NCBI RefSeq assembly: GCF_004323635.1
Contig: NZ_CP036515.1
Coordinates: 3,969,501-4,033,500, forward strand
Length of the DNA stretch: 64,000 nucleotides
Direction of reading: 5' to 3'
From: Lichenihabitans psoromatis
GTDB taxonomy: Bacteria > Pseudomonadota > Alphaproteobacteria > Rhizobiales > Beijerinckiaceae
The translations under genes and the position numbers were made by a program. The notes under the pieces were generated by a model. It searched no databases. It was not told the origin of the DNA and saw nothing but the letters and a program-made list of their open reading frames with translations. Shown here piece by piece: positions 8,136 to 16,813 of the stretch. Every line of letters begins with the position of its first letter. Positions within the stretch are counted from its first letter, which is position 1.

Positions 8136-9235
8136 CAGGCATTCTCCCCGGCGCGGCGGCGCAGCAGTTTGCCTGGTAGCAGCGCTAAGGCCGCGACGAG
8201 GCCCTCGGGCGCGAGCAAGACGGTCAGCACGAGCAGCAAGCCCATGACCACCAAGGCATATTGGCTACCATAGACCGTCAGGGCCTGAAATCCGCCGATC
8301 AGGACGATGGTGCCGAGGAGCGTCGTCGTGAGATCGCTGCGGCCACCGACCGCAACCCAAACGATCGGCAGAGCGGCCGCCGTGATCCCCATGCTGGACG
8401 GCGTGATATACTGGCCCCAACTCGTGTAAAGCACGCCGCTCAGACCCGCGAGCGCGCTACCGATCACGAAAGCGCCGAGCTGATACTTGCGGACGTCATA
8501 GCCGAGCATCGTGGCACGCAGCGGATTCTCGCGGATCGCCACCAAGACATTGCCGAAGGAGGAGTTCACCAGGATGCGGAGCGCCAGATAGGTGACGACC
8601 AGCAAGCCCAGCACCACGTAATAAAGCGGAATGTCCGGCGTCAATGCGATCGGATCGTCGCTGCCGGGCCACGGGATCGTCAAGGGCGGCATGCCGCTCA
8701 TGCCGTTGAACCCGTTCAGGCGGGCAGCGCCGATATGCCATTCCGGCCCTGCGGTCTGCGCCATGAAGCGTTCGAGCACCAGCGTGACCGCGAGCGTGAC
8801 GATGCCGAGAAACACGCCGTTGATGCGCCCGAAGAACAAGAAATAGCCCAGCACCGCCGCGACCAGGGCCGAGATCGCCACAGCGCCAAGCAGGGCCCAC
8901 AGTGTCAGTCCGAAGTCCGAACCGAAATCGACCGTGATGACCCCATAGGCATAGCCTGCGATACCGAAGAAGGCCGTCTGCCCGAAGCTCAGCGCGCCGC
9001 CATAACCCCAGATGAGGCAGAGCCCGAGCGCCATGAAGGCCCAATTGAAGAAATAGACCGTGTTGCCGACCGTGTAGGAATCGGTCAGCAGCGGATAGAT
9101 GACGGCGGCCGCGAGAACCGCTACGGCGCCGAGCCAGAACCAGGGGCCGCGGCCCATGGTCTGCGGACCTTCGAGGCGGGTCGCGATCCGCAGGATGAGG
9201 GGGCGTCGTACCGTCACGGCGTCAGGCCCTTTCAC
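8135..9235 (-). CDS. LivM/UrtC-type ABC transporter permease
   Basis: This 366-residue inner-membrane permease has about nine to ten hydrophobic segments and the family motif W-G-Y-G-G-A-L-S-F-G-Q-T-A-F-F-G-I-G/A around residue 76. A second hallmark, the I-R-E-N-P-L-R-A-T-M-L-G-Y-D cytoplasmic loop, contacts the ATPases. It overlaps the preceding permease gene by 14 bases and the following ATPase gene by one, so all are probably translated together. It forms the heterodimeric channel with the LivH/UrtB-type protein encoded just upstream. Confidence 0.93.
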   Translation of the reverse strand: MKGPDAVTVRRPLILRIATRLEGPQTMGRGPWFWLGAVAVLAAAVIYPLLTDSYTVGNTVYFFNWAFMALGLCLIWGYGGALSFGQTAFFGIAGYAYGVITVDFGSDFGLTLWALLGAVAISALVAAVLGYFLFFGRINGVFLGIVTLAVTLVLERFMAQTAGPEWHIGAARLNGFNGMSGMPPLTIPWPGSDDPIALTPDIPLYYVVLGLLVVTYLALRILVNSSFGNVLVAIRENPLRATMLGYDVRKYQLGAFVIGSALAGLSGVLYTSWGQYITPSSMGITAAALPIVWVAVGGRSDLTTTLLGTIVLIGGFQALTVYGSQYALVVMGLLLVLTVLLAPEGLVAALALLPGKLLRRRAGENA

Positions 9236-10088
9236 GAAGAATAAGCCCGGATATGCCGCGCGGCAGAATCCGGATCACGATGATGACCGCGACCAAAAGG
9301 CCGATCTGGCCGGCGAGCTGCCCCTCCCAGCTCGTTATGGCGGCGCGGATGAAGCCAAGCATCACCCCGGCCGGGGCCGTACCGAGAAACACATCGCCGC
9401 CGCCGGTCACGACGGTGACGAAAGCTTCCGTGATGAACTGGCTCCCCATGGTCGGAACGAGCGTCATGGTCGGCGCATAGAGCCCGCCGGTCGCACCCGC
9501 GAGCGCCGCCCCGATGCCGAACGTGAGGCTATAGATCAGCCGTGTGTTGACGCCGAGGGCCTCGGCCATATGCGGCACCTGGATGGTGGCGCGCGCCAGC
9601 ACGCCGAAACGCGTGAAGGTGAAAAGCAGGTAGAGCGCCAGCAGGATGGCGGCAGCCGTTCCCATCAGAACGAAGCGGTAGACCGAATAGGAGAGATCGC
9701 CGATCTGCACGCTGCCGAGCGGCGTCGAAATATCGGACAGGCTCGGGCCGAGCAGGATGAGCGTGCCTTGCGAGGCGATGAGGCTGACGCCCCAGGTCGC
9801 CACGATGGTGTCGAGCGGGCGACGATAGAGATGCCGGATGACCAGCCGCTCGAGCACAATCCCGATCAACCCGGCCACCAGCGCTCCGCAGCCGATGGCA
9901 AGCGGCAACGGCACGCCGAGCTTGGCGACCGACACGGTCGTGTAAGCACCGGCCATGATGAACTCGCCATGAGCGAGGTTGATAACGCCCATCATGCCGA
10001 AGATGATCGCAAGGCCGCTCGCGGCCAGGATCAGAAAGGCGGCCGCGTCACCGAACTGGTACAAAAACCCAACCACTGCATCGACCAT
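9222..10088 (-). CDS. LivH/UrtB-type ABC transporter permease
   Basis: This inner-membrane permease (288 residues from the chosen start) has about eight hydrophobic helices and the family signature G-L-A-I-I-F-G-M-M-G-V-I-N-L-A-H-G-E-F near the N-terminus. It partners the LivM/UrtC-type permease. The start at 10088 aligns with family N-termini (M-V-D-A-V-V-G-F) and has GGGA eight bases upstream; an in-frame ATG at 10115 would add nine residues. It follows the substrate-binding protein gene by about 114 bases. Confidence 0.92.
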   Translation of the reverse strand: MVDAVVGFLYQFGDAAAFLILAASGLAIIFGMMGVINLAHGEFIMAGAYTTVSVAKLGVPLPLAIGCGALVAGLIGIVLERLVIRHLYRRPLDTIVATWGVSLIASQGTLILLGPSLSDISTPLGSVQIGDLSYSVYRFVLMGTAAAILLALYLLFTFTRFGVLARATIQVPHMAEALGVNTRLIYSLTFGIGAALAGATGGLYAPTMTLVPTMGSQFITEAFVTVVTGGGDVFLGTAPAGVMLGFIRAAITSWEGQLAGQIGLLVAVIIVIRILPRGISGLILRERA

Positions 10089-10202
10089 CGCAAAATCCCG
10101 CGCGAATGAAGACATCGGGCAGGCCGCAGCCCGTCCGATCGATCGTCCCTGTCGGCGACGACGCAGCGCGGTAAGGCGAGCCGCGTCGTCGGTTAACCCG
10201 TC

Positions 10203-11429
10203 TCAGCCCTTCGGCGGCGGGTTGCTCGGCGTATATTGCGCGTTGGGGTTCTTCTTGGTGAGGTCGCAACCCGCTTCGCCGAGCCAATAGGGCTTGATGT
10301 CCTTCCAGACCTTCGGGAAGCTGATCGAGTGGTCATCGTTGACCTTGGCGAGATAGATGGTGTGGCTCATGTGCTGGCTCTTGGGATCGAGGCAGACGTG
10401 GCCCTCTGGCGCGTCGACGCAGACATCACCTTGGGCGATGATCTTGCGGAGATCGTCGCGCTTGGTCGAGCCTTTCGCGCGCTCGACCATTTCCTTGTAC
10501 ATATAGACTGCGAGATAGGAGTTCTCGGCTTCTTGATTGATGTAGGGCTCGTTCGGGAACATCTTGTGCCACTTGGCCACAAATTCCTTGCTCTTCGGGT
10601 CGTCGACCTCCTCGATCCAATTGGTCGTCACATACATGTTGGCGAGGCTCGGCGGCTTGAAGCGCTTGTGCTCATAGGCTTGGCCGACGTTGACGGAGCT
10701 CCCCATCGGAATGTGCAGATTGGCGGCCGCAGCCTGCTCGTAATAGGAGGACTGCGCCGTGCCGACCAACAGCGTGATGAGGATATCGGGCTTCGCCTTC
10801 TGGATGTTCTGGATCGTCGAGGCGAATTGCGAAACGCCGAGCGGGATGAACTCCTCGCCGACCATCTTGCCGCCCTGAGCCTTGACGATGTTGCGGACCC
10901 ATTCGGCCGAGATCTGACCGAAGTTGTAGTCGGCCGCGATCGTATAGACGTTCTTGCCGAACTTCTCCATCATCCAGGGGATGAGCGTGGAGAATTGTTG
11001 TTCGGGCACCGCACCCGTCACGATCATATGAGCGTCGCAGACCCCGCCTTCATATTGATTGTTGTAGAAAGCGAAGCCGCCGAGTTGGTCGACGATCGGC
11101 CGATAAGCCTCTCGCGACGCGCTCGAAAAGCCGGCGAAGACCACGTCGACCTTGTCCTTCTGCAGGACGCGCCGCATGAATTCCTGGAAGCGGGTGTTAT
11201 CGGACTGCGTGTCGTAGATCACGAGTTCGATCTGTCGACCATCGATGCCGCCCGCTTTGTTGATTTCATCCGTGGCGAGCTGGATGCCATGAACCTTGCC
11301 GATCGTGGCCAGCGCGAAATCGCCCGACTGGTCCTCAAGCACGCCGAGCTTGATCGGATCCGCAGCTTTCGCGGTCAGCGGCATCAGGAGCGCCGTCAAG
11401 GCCGCCCCCATCATCAGAAAACGACGCAT
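10203..11429 (-). CDS. Amide/urea-type ABC transporter substrate-binding protein
   Basis: This 408-residue periplasmic binding protein has a clear Sec signal peptide (M-R-R-F-L-M-M-G-A-A-L-T-A-L-L-M then T-A-K-A-A). The mature part is a type I periplasmic fold like FmdD/UrtA/AmiC: I-K-L-G-V-L-E-D-Q-S-G-D at the first strand and a Y-E-G-G-V-C-D loop. The start at 11429 is preceded by AGAGGAG. It delivers ligand to the two permeases encoded downstream. It belongs to the same fold as the cytosolic amide sensor encoded two genes upstream, so transporter and sensor probably recognise the same kind of ligand. The tail carries several cysteines that may form disulphides. Confidence 0.92.
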   Translation of the reverse strand: MRRFLMMGAALTALLMPLTAKAADPIKLGVLEDQSGDFALATIGKVHGIQLATDEINKAGGIDGRQIELVIYDTQSDNTRFQEFMRRVLQKDKVDVVFAGFSSASREAYRPIVDQLGGFAFYNNQYEGGVCDAHMIVTGAVPEQQFSTLIPWMMEKFGKNVYTIAADYNFGQISAEWVRNIVKAQGGKMVGEEFIPLGVSQFASTIQNIQKAKPDILITLLVGTAQSSYYEQAAAANLHIPMGSSVNVGQAYEHKRFKPPSLANMYVTTNWIEEVDDPKSKEFVAKWHKMFPNEPYINQEAENSYLAVYMYKEMVERAKGSTKRDDLRKIIAQGDVCVDAPEGHVCLDPKSQHMSHTIYLAKVNDDHSISFPKVWKDIKPYWLGEAGCDLTKKNPNAQYTPSNPPPKG

Positions 11430-12081
11430 CTCCGTACTCCTCTGGCTCGGTCGGTGGGTGAAAGGCGGCCTTGGCCTTAGGCCAGGCGGCCGGGAAACTG
11501 CTGTCCCTCTCGAAAAGGGCTTCGCAGAATTCTTCGAGGCCGGTGCGCCGCCGCATAGACTCGCGGCGGAGTTCGGCGAAGGCTTCATCGTCGGTCAGGC
11601 CCCGCGCCTGCACCAGCGCCACGACCGCCTTGATGATGAAGCGGCGTCCCCGGCGTTTGCGGGCATGATCCGCGAGCTGGAGTTCCGCTGCTCGGAGCCG
11701 CCGATAGGTGTTCACGCCGAGAAACAGGACCGAATAGACCGATGTGGCCTGCACCGGTTTACGGAGGATCGCCGTCGCGCCGGCCTCGGCCAGCAAGCGC
11801 AGGCGGCTCGGCGCTTCCACGCCGACGAGGCCAATCACCGGGGCGGCCGGAAGTGACGAGCCCGCCTCGATCAGCGCCGTGGGCGTGATCGGCTGGTCGG
11901 CATCGAAGAATACGATGTCGCGATCGGGGTCGAGGCTCAACGGCACGACCTCTTCGAAGCGGACCAGCGACACGCCGAGGCGGTGCAAGCTGCGCTCGAG
12001 GATTTCCGCGTTGAAATCGCTCCCGGCCCACAAAATGCCTCGGCTATTGCGGAAATTCTGGATGAGGCGCTGTGGGGTCAT
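11335..12081 (-). CDS. amiR: AmiR-type ANTAR-domain antiterminator with an apparent 3' frameshift
   Basis: N-terminal pseudo-receiver domain (~1-125), a coiled coil (L-R-A-A-E-L-Q-L-A-D-H-A) and a C-terminal ANTAR RNA-binding domain ending E-E-F-C-E-A-L. In Pseudomonas aeruginosa AmiR of this plan is ~196 residues, is held inactive by AmiC and prevents transcription termination in the amidase leader. As read, this frame runs on for ~60 residues and overlaps the substrate-binding gene by 95 bases. A single-base shift near 11510-11520 would end the protein at a TAA at 11477 (tail L-R-E-G-Q-Q-F-P-G-R-L-A, ~201 residues), just ahead of the next ribosome binding site. The start overlaps amiC in an ATGA arrangement. 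Pseudo-receiver phosphorylation residues are not evident. Confidence 0.86.
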   Translation of the reverse strand: MTPQRLIQNFRNSRGILWAGSDFNAEILERSLHRLGVSLVRFEEVVPLSLDPDRDIVFFDADQPITPTALIEAGSSLPAAPVIGLVGVEAPSRLRLLAEAGATAILRKPVQATSVYSVLFLGVNTYRRLRAAELQLADHARKRRGRRFIIKAVVALVQARGLTDDEAFAELRRESMRRRTGLEEFCEALFERDSSFPAAWPKAKAAFHPPTEPEEYGDASFSDDGGGLDGAPDAADRESCGSDQARRA

Positions 12082-13280
12082 GATGCCACCCGCAAGACAG
12101 GTCGGACCGACACCGCGCCATAGCGCGAGGAGCTTCTGATCAGATAGGGATCAGCCCGCACAGGCGCGCTCGCCTCGCGGAGGATGTCGAACCGGCCTTT
12201 GGCGTTGGAGCGTGCGATCCGGGGTGTCAGGCACGCATGCATCGTATCGGCATCGATGCTCACGTCACCCTGGGGTGCCGCAATGGATTGTCGACCGATG
12301 ACGCGTTTGATCGCCGCCGCGTCGGTTGCGCCCGCATCCGCCAGAGCGAGAGCCAGGAGGCGCACCGCGATATAAGTCGCTTCGGCATCGGCCGAGACCG
12401 CAGGCCCATCCGGGAAGCGATCCGCATAAGCCGCAACAAAGCGCCTGTTGGCCTTCGTCGGGAGGGTCGAAAAATACACGCTCGAGGTGATGTGCCCGTC
12501 GATAGCGTTTGGCCCGATGGCTTCGAGTTCCGGCTCCGACAGGGTGCAACTCACCACCGGGATGTCGTTTGGCTGATCGATGCCCCGCTCAACGCAGGCG
12601 GCCCGCAGATCGCGGAGGAATTGGTAGGACGACACGCCGATCAGCGTGTTGAACACGAAGGAGGGACGGGCCACCAGGATCGCCTCGATGACCTGCCCGA
12701 AGTCCGTGCATCCGACTGGAAAATAGCGCTCGGCCAGAAGCGTACCGCCGCGCGGACCGATCGCCTCGCGCAGAATGCGATTATTTTCCCAGGCCCAGAT
12801 GTAGTTCGACCCGACCCCGAAGGCGCGCGGCCCAAGATGGGTCAGCGAGTAGTCGACCAAGGGAAGCAGATGCTGATTGGCCACCGCTCCTGTGTAGATC
12901 ACGTTGGCGGAGGTCTCGAAGCCTTCGTAATGCGAGGGATACCAGAGAAGCGTATCGGCCTTTTCGAAGAGCGGAATGATCTCCTTTCGGCTCGACGATG
13001 TGTAGCAGCCCACGACATGCTGGATGCCCGCCGCGAGCATATCGGTGGTCAGCGCGGCGTAACGTGAAAGCTCACCGCCGGGATTACCGATCGTCGGCTC
13101 GAAGCGAATATTCCCGGCTGCTGAATTCACCTCGTCGATCGCCAGGAGCGCACCACACAGCATGCTTCGCGACACGACACTGTAGGGGCCGTCGGACGAA
13201 ATCAGAATGCCGAGTGGAACGCGGATGATGGACACGGCCAGCGTAGCCTCCACCGATCGGGTCAGACCGATCGGCCTCAT
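12078..13280 (-). CDS. amiC: AmiC-type amide-sensing negative regulator
   Basis: This 400-residue cytosolic protein has the periplasmic-binding-protein fold without a signal peptide. Long stretches match what is known of P. aeruginosa AmiC: G-A-L-L-A-I-D-E-V-N near residue 43, V-V-G-C-Y-T-S-S-S-R-K, L-L-W-Y-P-S-H-Y-E-G-F-E, V-G-S-N-Y-I-W-A-W-E-N-N and the C-terminal P-I/V-R-A-D-P-Y. AmiC binds short amides such as acetamide and then releases AmiR. It is the first gene of the operon, overlaps amiR by four bases, and has a sigma-54-type promoter ~95 bases upstream of its start. Confidence 0.92.
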   Translation of the reverse strand: MRPIGLTRSVEATLAVSIIRVPLGILISSDGPYSVVSRSMLCGALLAIDEVNSAAGNIRFEPTIGNPGGELSRYAALTTDMLAAGIQHVVGCYTSSSRKEIIPLFEKADTLLWYPSHYEGFETSANVIYTGAVANQHLLPLVDYSLTHLGPRAFGVGSNYIWAWENNRILREAIGPRGGTLLAERYFPVGCTDFGQVIEAILVARPSFVFNTLIGVSSYQFLRDLRAACVERGIDQPNDIPVVSCTLSEPELEAIGPNAIDGHITSSVYFSTLPTKANRRFVAAYADRFPDGPAVSADAEATYIAVRLLALALADAGATDAAAIKRVIGRQSIAAPQGDVSIDADTMHACLTPRIARSNAKGRFDILREASAPVRADPYLIRSSSRYGAVSVRPVLRVAS

Positions 13281-13327
13281 GCGGCGCCATTGCCTTGAAA
13301 CCGGGCTGTCGACCGCTCACGCTCAAG

Positions 13328-13341
13328 GGGCAGCACTGCCC
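13328..13341 (-). promoter_or_regulatory. Inverted repeat in the amiC leader
   Basis: GGGCAG/CTGCCC separated by two bases (or a five-pair stem with a four-base loop) lies between the predicted sigma-54 promoter and the amiC start. It could be part of an ANTAR-responsive leader, but the paired hexaloop structure of known ANTAR targets is not evident. Confidence 0.35.
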
Positions 13342-13373
13342 GCGTGAAGTCGGTTTGTCACTCAGACAATTAA

Positions 13374-13388
13374 GCAAAGTCTGTGCCA
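13374..13388 (-). promoter_or_regulatory. Sigma-54 (-24/-12) promoter of the amide operon
   Basis: On the minus strand the sequence is TGGCAC-N5-TTGC. The GG (13387-13386) and GC (13375-13374) dinucleotides are separated by exactly ten bases, the invariant spacing of RpoN promoters. Transcription would start near 13362, about 80 bases before amiC. Nitrogen control through RpoN fits an operon that releases ammonia from amides. Confidence 0.7.
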
Positions 13389-13587
13389 TGCCTTGGCTTG
13401 GTGACCGATCAGCGCGTCGCAAAAGGTCCGACGGTGAGGTGGGTCGTCCTGCCGGGAAGCCGGACAGACGGGTTGACCAACGACGCTCTCGTCCATGTTC
13501 GAGGGTCGCCTGCTCACTTTTTGACCCCAGAGACCGCATCGACGCTTAAACCATCGACAGCAAACGCTACCCGAAGACACGTCGCAA

Positions 13588-13601
13588 TGTTGCGCGCAAC
13601 A
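13588..13601. promoter_or_regulatory. 14-bp perfect palindrome, possible upstream activator site
   Basis: TGTTGCGCGCAACA is a perfect palindrome about 200 bases upstream of the sigma-54 promoter, a typical distance for an enhancer-binding protein site. It does not match the NtrC consensus. The surrounding 13281-13716 region contains no supported gene. Confidence 0.35.
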
Positions 13602-13716
13602 GAGGCAGGAGCTCTCTCCGCGCCACCACAGTAACGTGATGGGTCACGCGAGTCAGTCGCAGCGCAGGATGCCGGTCGTTCTCAGCCGTGACGATCCGGC
13701 CACCCGCGATGATAGT

Positions 13717-14058
13717 TCAGCGACGCTGCGAAACGACGAGGCCGAGCAGGAAGCCGATCGCACCGGCCAGGACAATCCCGGTCACAGGGTGCTGATTAAT
13801 CGTCGTTTCGACAGTCTCGGCGCCCTGCTGGACGTAGACGCTTCCACGCTCATAGGCCTCCTCGGCATAGTTGGACACGCTATCGGCCGCATCCTTCAAT
13901 CCATCTTTGGCTTGCCCATAGAGATTCTGGCTCTTGCCCCCGACTTCTCGAGCCAAGCCTTCGGCCCGGAGCCGCCCGCTTCCGGTTGCCATCCCGACGG
14001 TTTGCTGGATTTTGCCGCCGATCTCCTGGGCAGTCCCGTCGATACGATCAGAATTCAT
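13717..14058 (-). CDS. CsbD-family stress protein with a C-terminal membrane anchor
   Basis: The 113-residue product begins M-N-S-D-R-I-D-G-T-A-Q-E-I-G-G-K-I and continues with G-R-L-R-A-E-G-L-A-R-E-V-G-G-K, the repeated pattern of CsbD-like proteins, which are induced by general stress. A C-terminal hydrophobic stretch (G-I-V-L-A-G-A-I-G-F-L-L-G-L-V-V) followed by S-Q-R-R resembles the membrane tail of ElaB/DUF883 proteins, so this looks like a fusion of a CsbD head with an inner-membrane anchor. The start at 14058 has GGA about nine bases upstream; an upstream in-frame extension is not supported. Biochemical function is unknown for the family. Confidence 0.82.
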   Translation of the reverse strand: MNSDRIDGTAQEIGGKIQQTVGMATGSGRLRAEGLAREVGGKSQNLYGQAKDGLKDAADSVSNYAEEAYERGSVYVQQGAETVETTINQHPVTGIVLAGAIGFLLGLVVSQRR

Positions 14059-14595
14059 AGAATGCATCCTTTGAGCGAGGTTTGCCGTGCCGATACCGCG
14101 ACGCGGCCAGTTGGACCAACAGAGTGTGAAAGAAGGCATTGGCTTCCGTCACGAGCCGCGTCTTGGCCGGTTGCTTCCCTCATCGTTCCTTTTGACTGAT
14201 CGACAGCGCCGTCGCTCCGCTTTTTGTTCCTCATCCATCGCCTTCACGGGCCTGTTCGACGCAACACATCGGGATAGGGGATGAACTCCATGGATCGGTC
14301 GAGTAGCGGCCCCTGCGCGAAGGGCGGAAGCAACGCCGCCCCCTAACGCTCCGACTGGGAGGTCAGCAAGCTTGTCCGAAAATGCTGGATCCCCATCAAG
14401 TTATCCTGAAACAATCCGGCTTTTTAATAAAAATATTGTCGGCCTGTGGATTGATCTCAGGCTTGCTGGCGCGACGCCACTGGTTACAGCGCGAAAGCCA
14501 GGACGCTGCCGGAGCGACGCTCGGGCTTATCCAAAAACGTTTTAACGGATCAGCAATCACTCGGCTTTAGTGGTCGGCCGCACTCGGAGAACCTT
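14059..14595. other. Intergenic stretch between csbD-like and GGDEF-EAL genes
   Basis: 537 bases with no convincing frame. It must hold the promoters of both divergent genes. I looked for an EcfG-type GGAAC...CGTT element upstream of the stress gene and did not find one. The part near 14400-14440 is notably AT-rich. Confidence 0.6.
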
Positions 14596-16791
14596 ATGCG
14601 CGCTGCTCCAATTCCGATCGATGAGGACGCTCGGCTCGCTCGTCTGGCGGATTATCAACTCGGCGATCAATCCGACGACCCGACTTTCGATCATCTGGTC
14701 CAGCTGACGTCGCGGCTGTTTAGCGTCCCAGTGGCGTTCGTGTCGTTCATGGAACGAGACCGACAAGTCTTCTACTGCAAAATCGGCTTGGATCTAGCCG
14801 AGACCGACCGCGAGCTGTCGTTCTGCACCCATACGATCTCGCGGGACGCCCTCTTCTTCGTGCTGGACGCATCTCTCGATCCGCGCTTCTACGACAATCC
14901 GCAGGTGACGGGCTGGCCCTTCGTTCGCTTCTACGCGGGTGTCCCGTTGCGTTCGCCGTCGGGCCACGCCTTCGGAACGATCTGCATTATCGATCACAGG
15001 CCCAGGAACCAGTTTTCCGAGCGCGATGCACAAAACCTGACGGATCTCGGCAAGATCGCAACCGATCTTTTCGAAAAGCGGCGGCTCGACCTTGCCCGTG
15101 AAACCAGCCAGTCTCGTTTTCAGGGCATCGCCGCAAGCTCTCCCGATGGGATCATCTGCTGCGACCAAGAGGGACACATCACGGTTTGGAACGAAGCGGC
15201 GACGCAGCTCTTCGGCTATGCCTCGAGCGAAGCGATCGGGCAAAGCGTCGACATCATCGTGTCACGGCGCGCCGCGGGCGCTCATAACACGGGGATGATG
15301 CGTGTCGTCGATGGGGGCGCGCCGCGGCTGATCGGCAAGACCATCGAGCTTCCAGCCCGACATAAGGACGGAACCGAATTTCCGATCGAACTCTCGTTGT
15401 CGATGTGGTCCGAGGATGGGCGCAGGGCCTTTGGATCGATCGTTCGTGATATCCGGGAGCGCCGCGCCAACGAAGAGCAACTCTTCAGCCTCGCGCATCA
15501 CGACCCACTGACGGCCTTGCCGAACCGGATGGTTCTCTCGAACCGGATCTTGGAAGCCACGCAAGGAGGGCAAGCCGCTTCCATCTTGGTGATCGATCTC
15601 GACGGCTTCAAAGAGGTGAACGACGCGCTCGGTCATTCTGCAGGCGACCAGTTGTTACAGATAACGGCGAAACGCCTCCTCGATTGCGTGCGGCCGACCG
15701 ATACGGTGGCGCGCATCGGTGGCGATGAATTTGCCGTCGTGCTCGTCGCGACGCCGGATCTGGCATCGGCGTCGGAAACCGCCTCCGTCATCCTGAAAGC
15801 GATTGCGGACCCCTTTACGATTTGTGATGAAAACATCAATCTTGGGGCCAGTATTGGGATTGCACGCAGCACGACCGACAATGAAACGGCGGAGGAGTTG
15901 CTGTCCCGTGCCGATTTGGCACTGTACCGAGCCAAAGCCGATGGGCGGAATTGCTTTCGTCAATTCACCCCGGATCTGAAACAGACGGCACTCAATAAGC
16001 GCGAAAGCCGGGAGGATCTTCACCGCGCCACCGAGAATGGCGAATTCGTGATTTTTTATCAGCCTCAGGTGCACTTGCCCGACGGCAGTCTGATCGGCGC
16101 TGAGGCCTTGCTTCGGTGGCAGCATCCAAAACACGGGCTGCTCTCCCCCGCCACCTTCATCAGCAACCTCGAAAACAGCCGTTATGCTGCCGAGGTCGGC
16201 ACATGGGTGATGTCGCAGGCCTGCCTGCAAGCCGCCGAATGGCGCAGATACGCGCCGGATTTTCGCATCGGCGTCAACCTGTTCGGCGTCCAAAGCCGCA
16301 GCAGCGCCCTCGCCAAACAGGTGCTCGACGCCTTGTCGGCAGCTCATCTTCCCACGTCGGCGTTGGAGTTGGAGATCACAGAGAATATCATCTTGGTCCA
16401 CGACAAAGCGCAGATCGCCATGTTCAGCGCGCTGCGGAAAGCCGGGGTCGGCATCGCTTTTGACGATTACGGAACCGGTTATGCCTCACTGAGTCAGTTA
16501 AAGGCTTTCCCGCTCACGCGGTTGAAGATCGACCAGTCATTTGTGCGTGGCATGTGCGATAGCCGAGAGGATGCCGCGATCATCCGGGCCGTTATCGACC
16601 TGAGCACCAGCTTCGGGCTTGCGATCATCGCAGAAGGCGTTGAAACCGAAGAACAACGATGCAGATTGCTCGACAAAGGCTGCTCGGAGGCCCAAGGCTA
16701 CTTGTTCTCACGACCCATTCCGGCTGCCGACTTCACGGCGCTGTATCGCCTATCCGACGACATGACCTTGCCCGACAAGAAGAGCGCCTAA
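14596..16791 (+). CDS. GAF-PAS-GGDEF-EAL cyclic-di-GMP protein
   Basis: This 731-residue cytosolic protein has four domains in order: GAF (~25-165, with the F-C-T-H-T-I and F-Y-A-G-V-P-L segments), PAS (~170-290), GGDEF (~295-455) and EAL (~475-715). The diguanylate cyclase site is intact (G-G-D-E-F at 375-379), and the phosphodiesterase has E-A-L-L-R-W at 503-508 plus D-D-Y-G-T-G-Y. Both activities are therefore possible; in such hybrids often only one dominates or GGDEF acts as a GTP sensor. No membrane segment is seen. The gene stands alone, and the GAF/PAS ligand is unknown. Confidence 0.95.
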   Translation: MRAAPIPIDEDARLARLADYQLGDQSDDPTFDHLVQLTSRLFSVPVAFVSFMERDRQVFYCKIGLDLAETDRELSFCTHTISRDALFFVLDASLDPRFYDNPQVTGWPFVRFYAGVPLRSPSGHAFGTICIIDHRPRNQFSERDAQNLTDLGKIATDLFEKRRLDLARETSQSRFQGIAASSPDGIICCDQEGHITVWNEAATQLFGYASSEAIGQSVDIIVSRRAAGAHNTGMMRVVDGGAPRLIGKTIELPARHKDGTEFPIELSLSMWSEDGRRAFGSIVRDIRERRANEEQLFSLAHHDPLTALPNRMVLSNRILEATQGGQAASILVIDLDGFKEVNDALGHSAGDQLLQITAKRLLDCVRPTDTVARIGGDEFAVVLVATPDLASASETASVILKAIADPFTICDENINLGASIGIARSTTDNETAEELLSRADLALYRAKADGRNCFRQFTPDLKQTALNKRESREDLHRATENGEFVIFYQPQVHLPDGSLIGAEALLRWQHPKHGLLSPATFISNLENSRYAAEVGTWVMSQACLQAAEWRRYAPDFRIGVNLFGVQSRSSALAKQVLDALSAAHLPTSALELEITENIILVHDKAQIAMFSALRKAGVGIAFDDYGTGYASLSQLKAFPLTRLKIDQSFVRGMCDSREDAAIIRAVIDLSTSFGLAIIAEGVETEEQRCRLLDKGCSEAQGYLFSRPIPAADFTALYRLSDDMTLPDKKSA

Positions 16792-16813
16792 CAGACGAAA
16801 GCAACGCGATCGA

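Noticed and set aside
13390..13580. NtrC-type binding sites upstream of the sigma-54 promoter
   Set aside because: No TGCAC-N-GTGCA-like pair found at readable similarity.
14059..14300. EcfG-type stress promoter upstream of the CsbD-like gene
   Set aside because: GGAAC-like elements occur on the minus strand, but none has a matching CGTT at the right distance.
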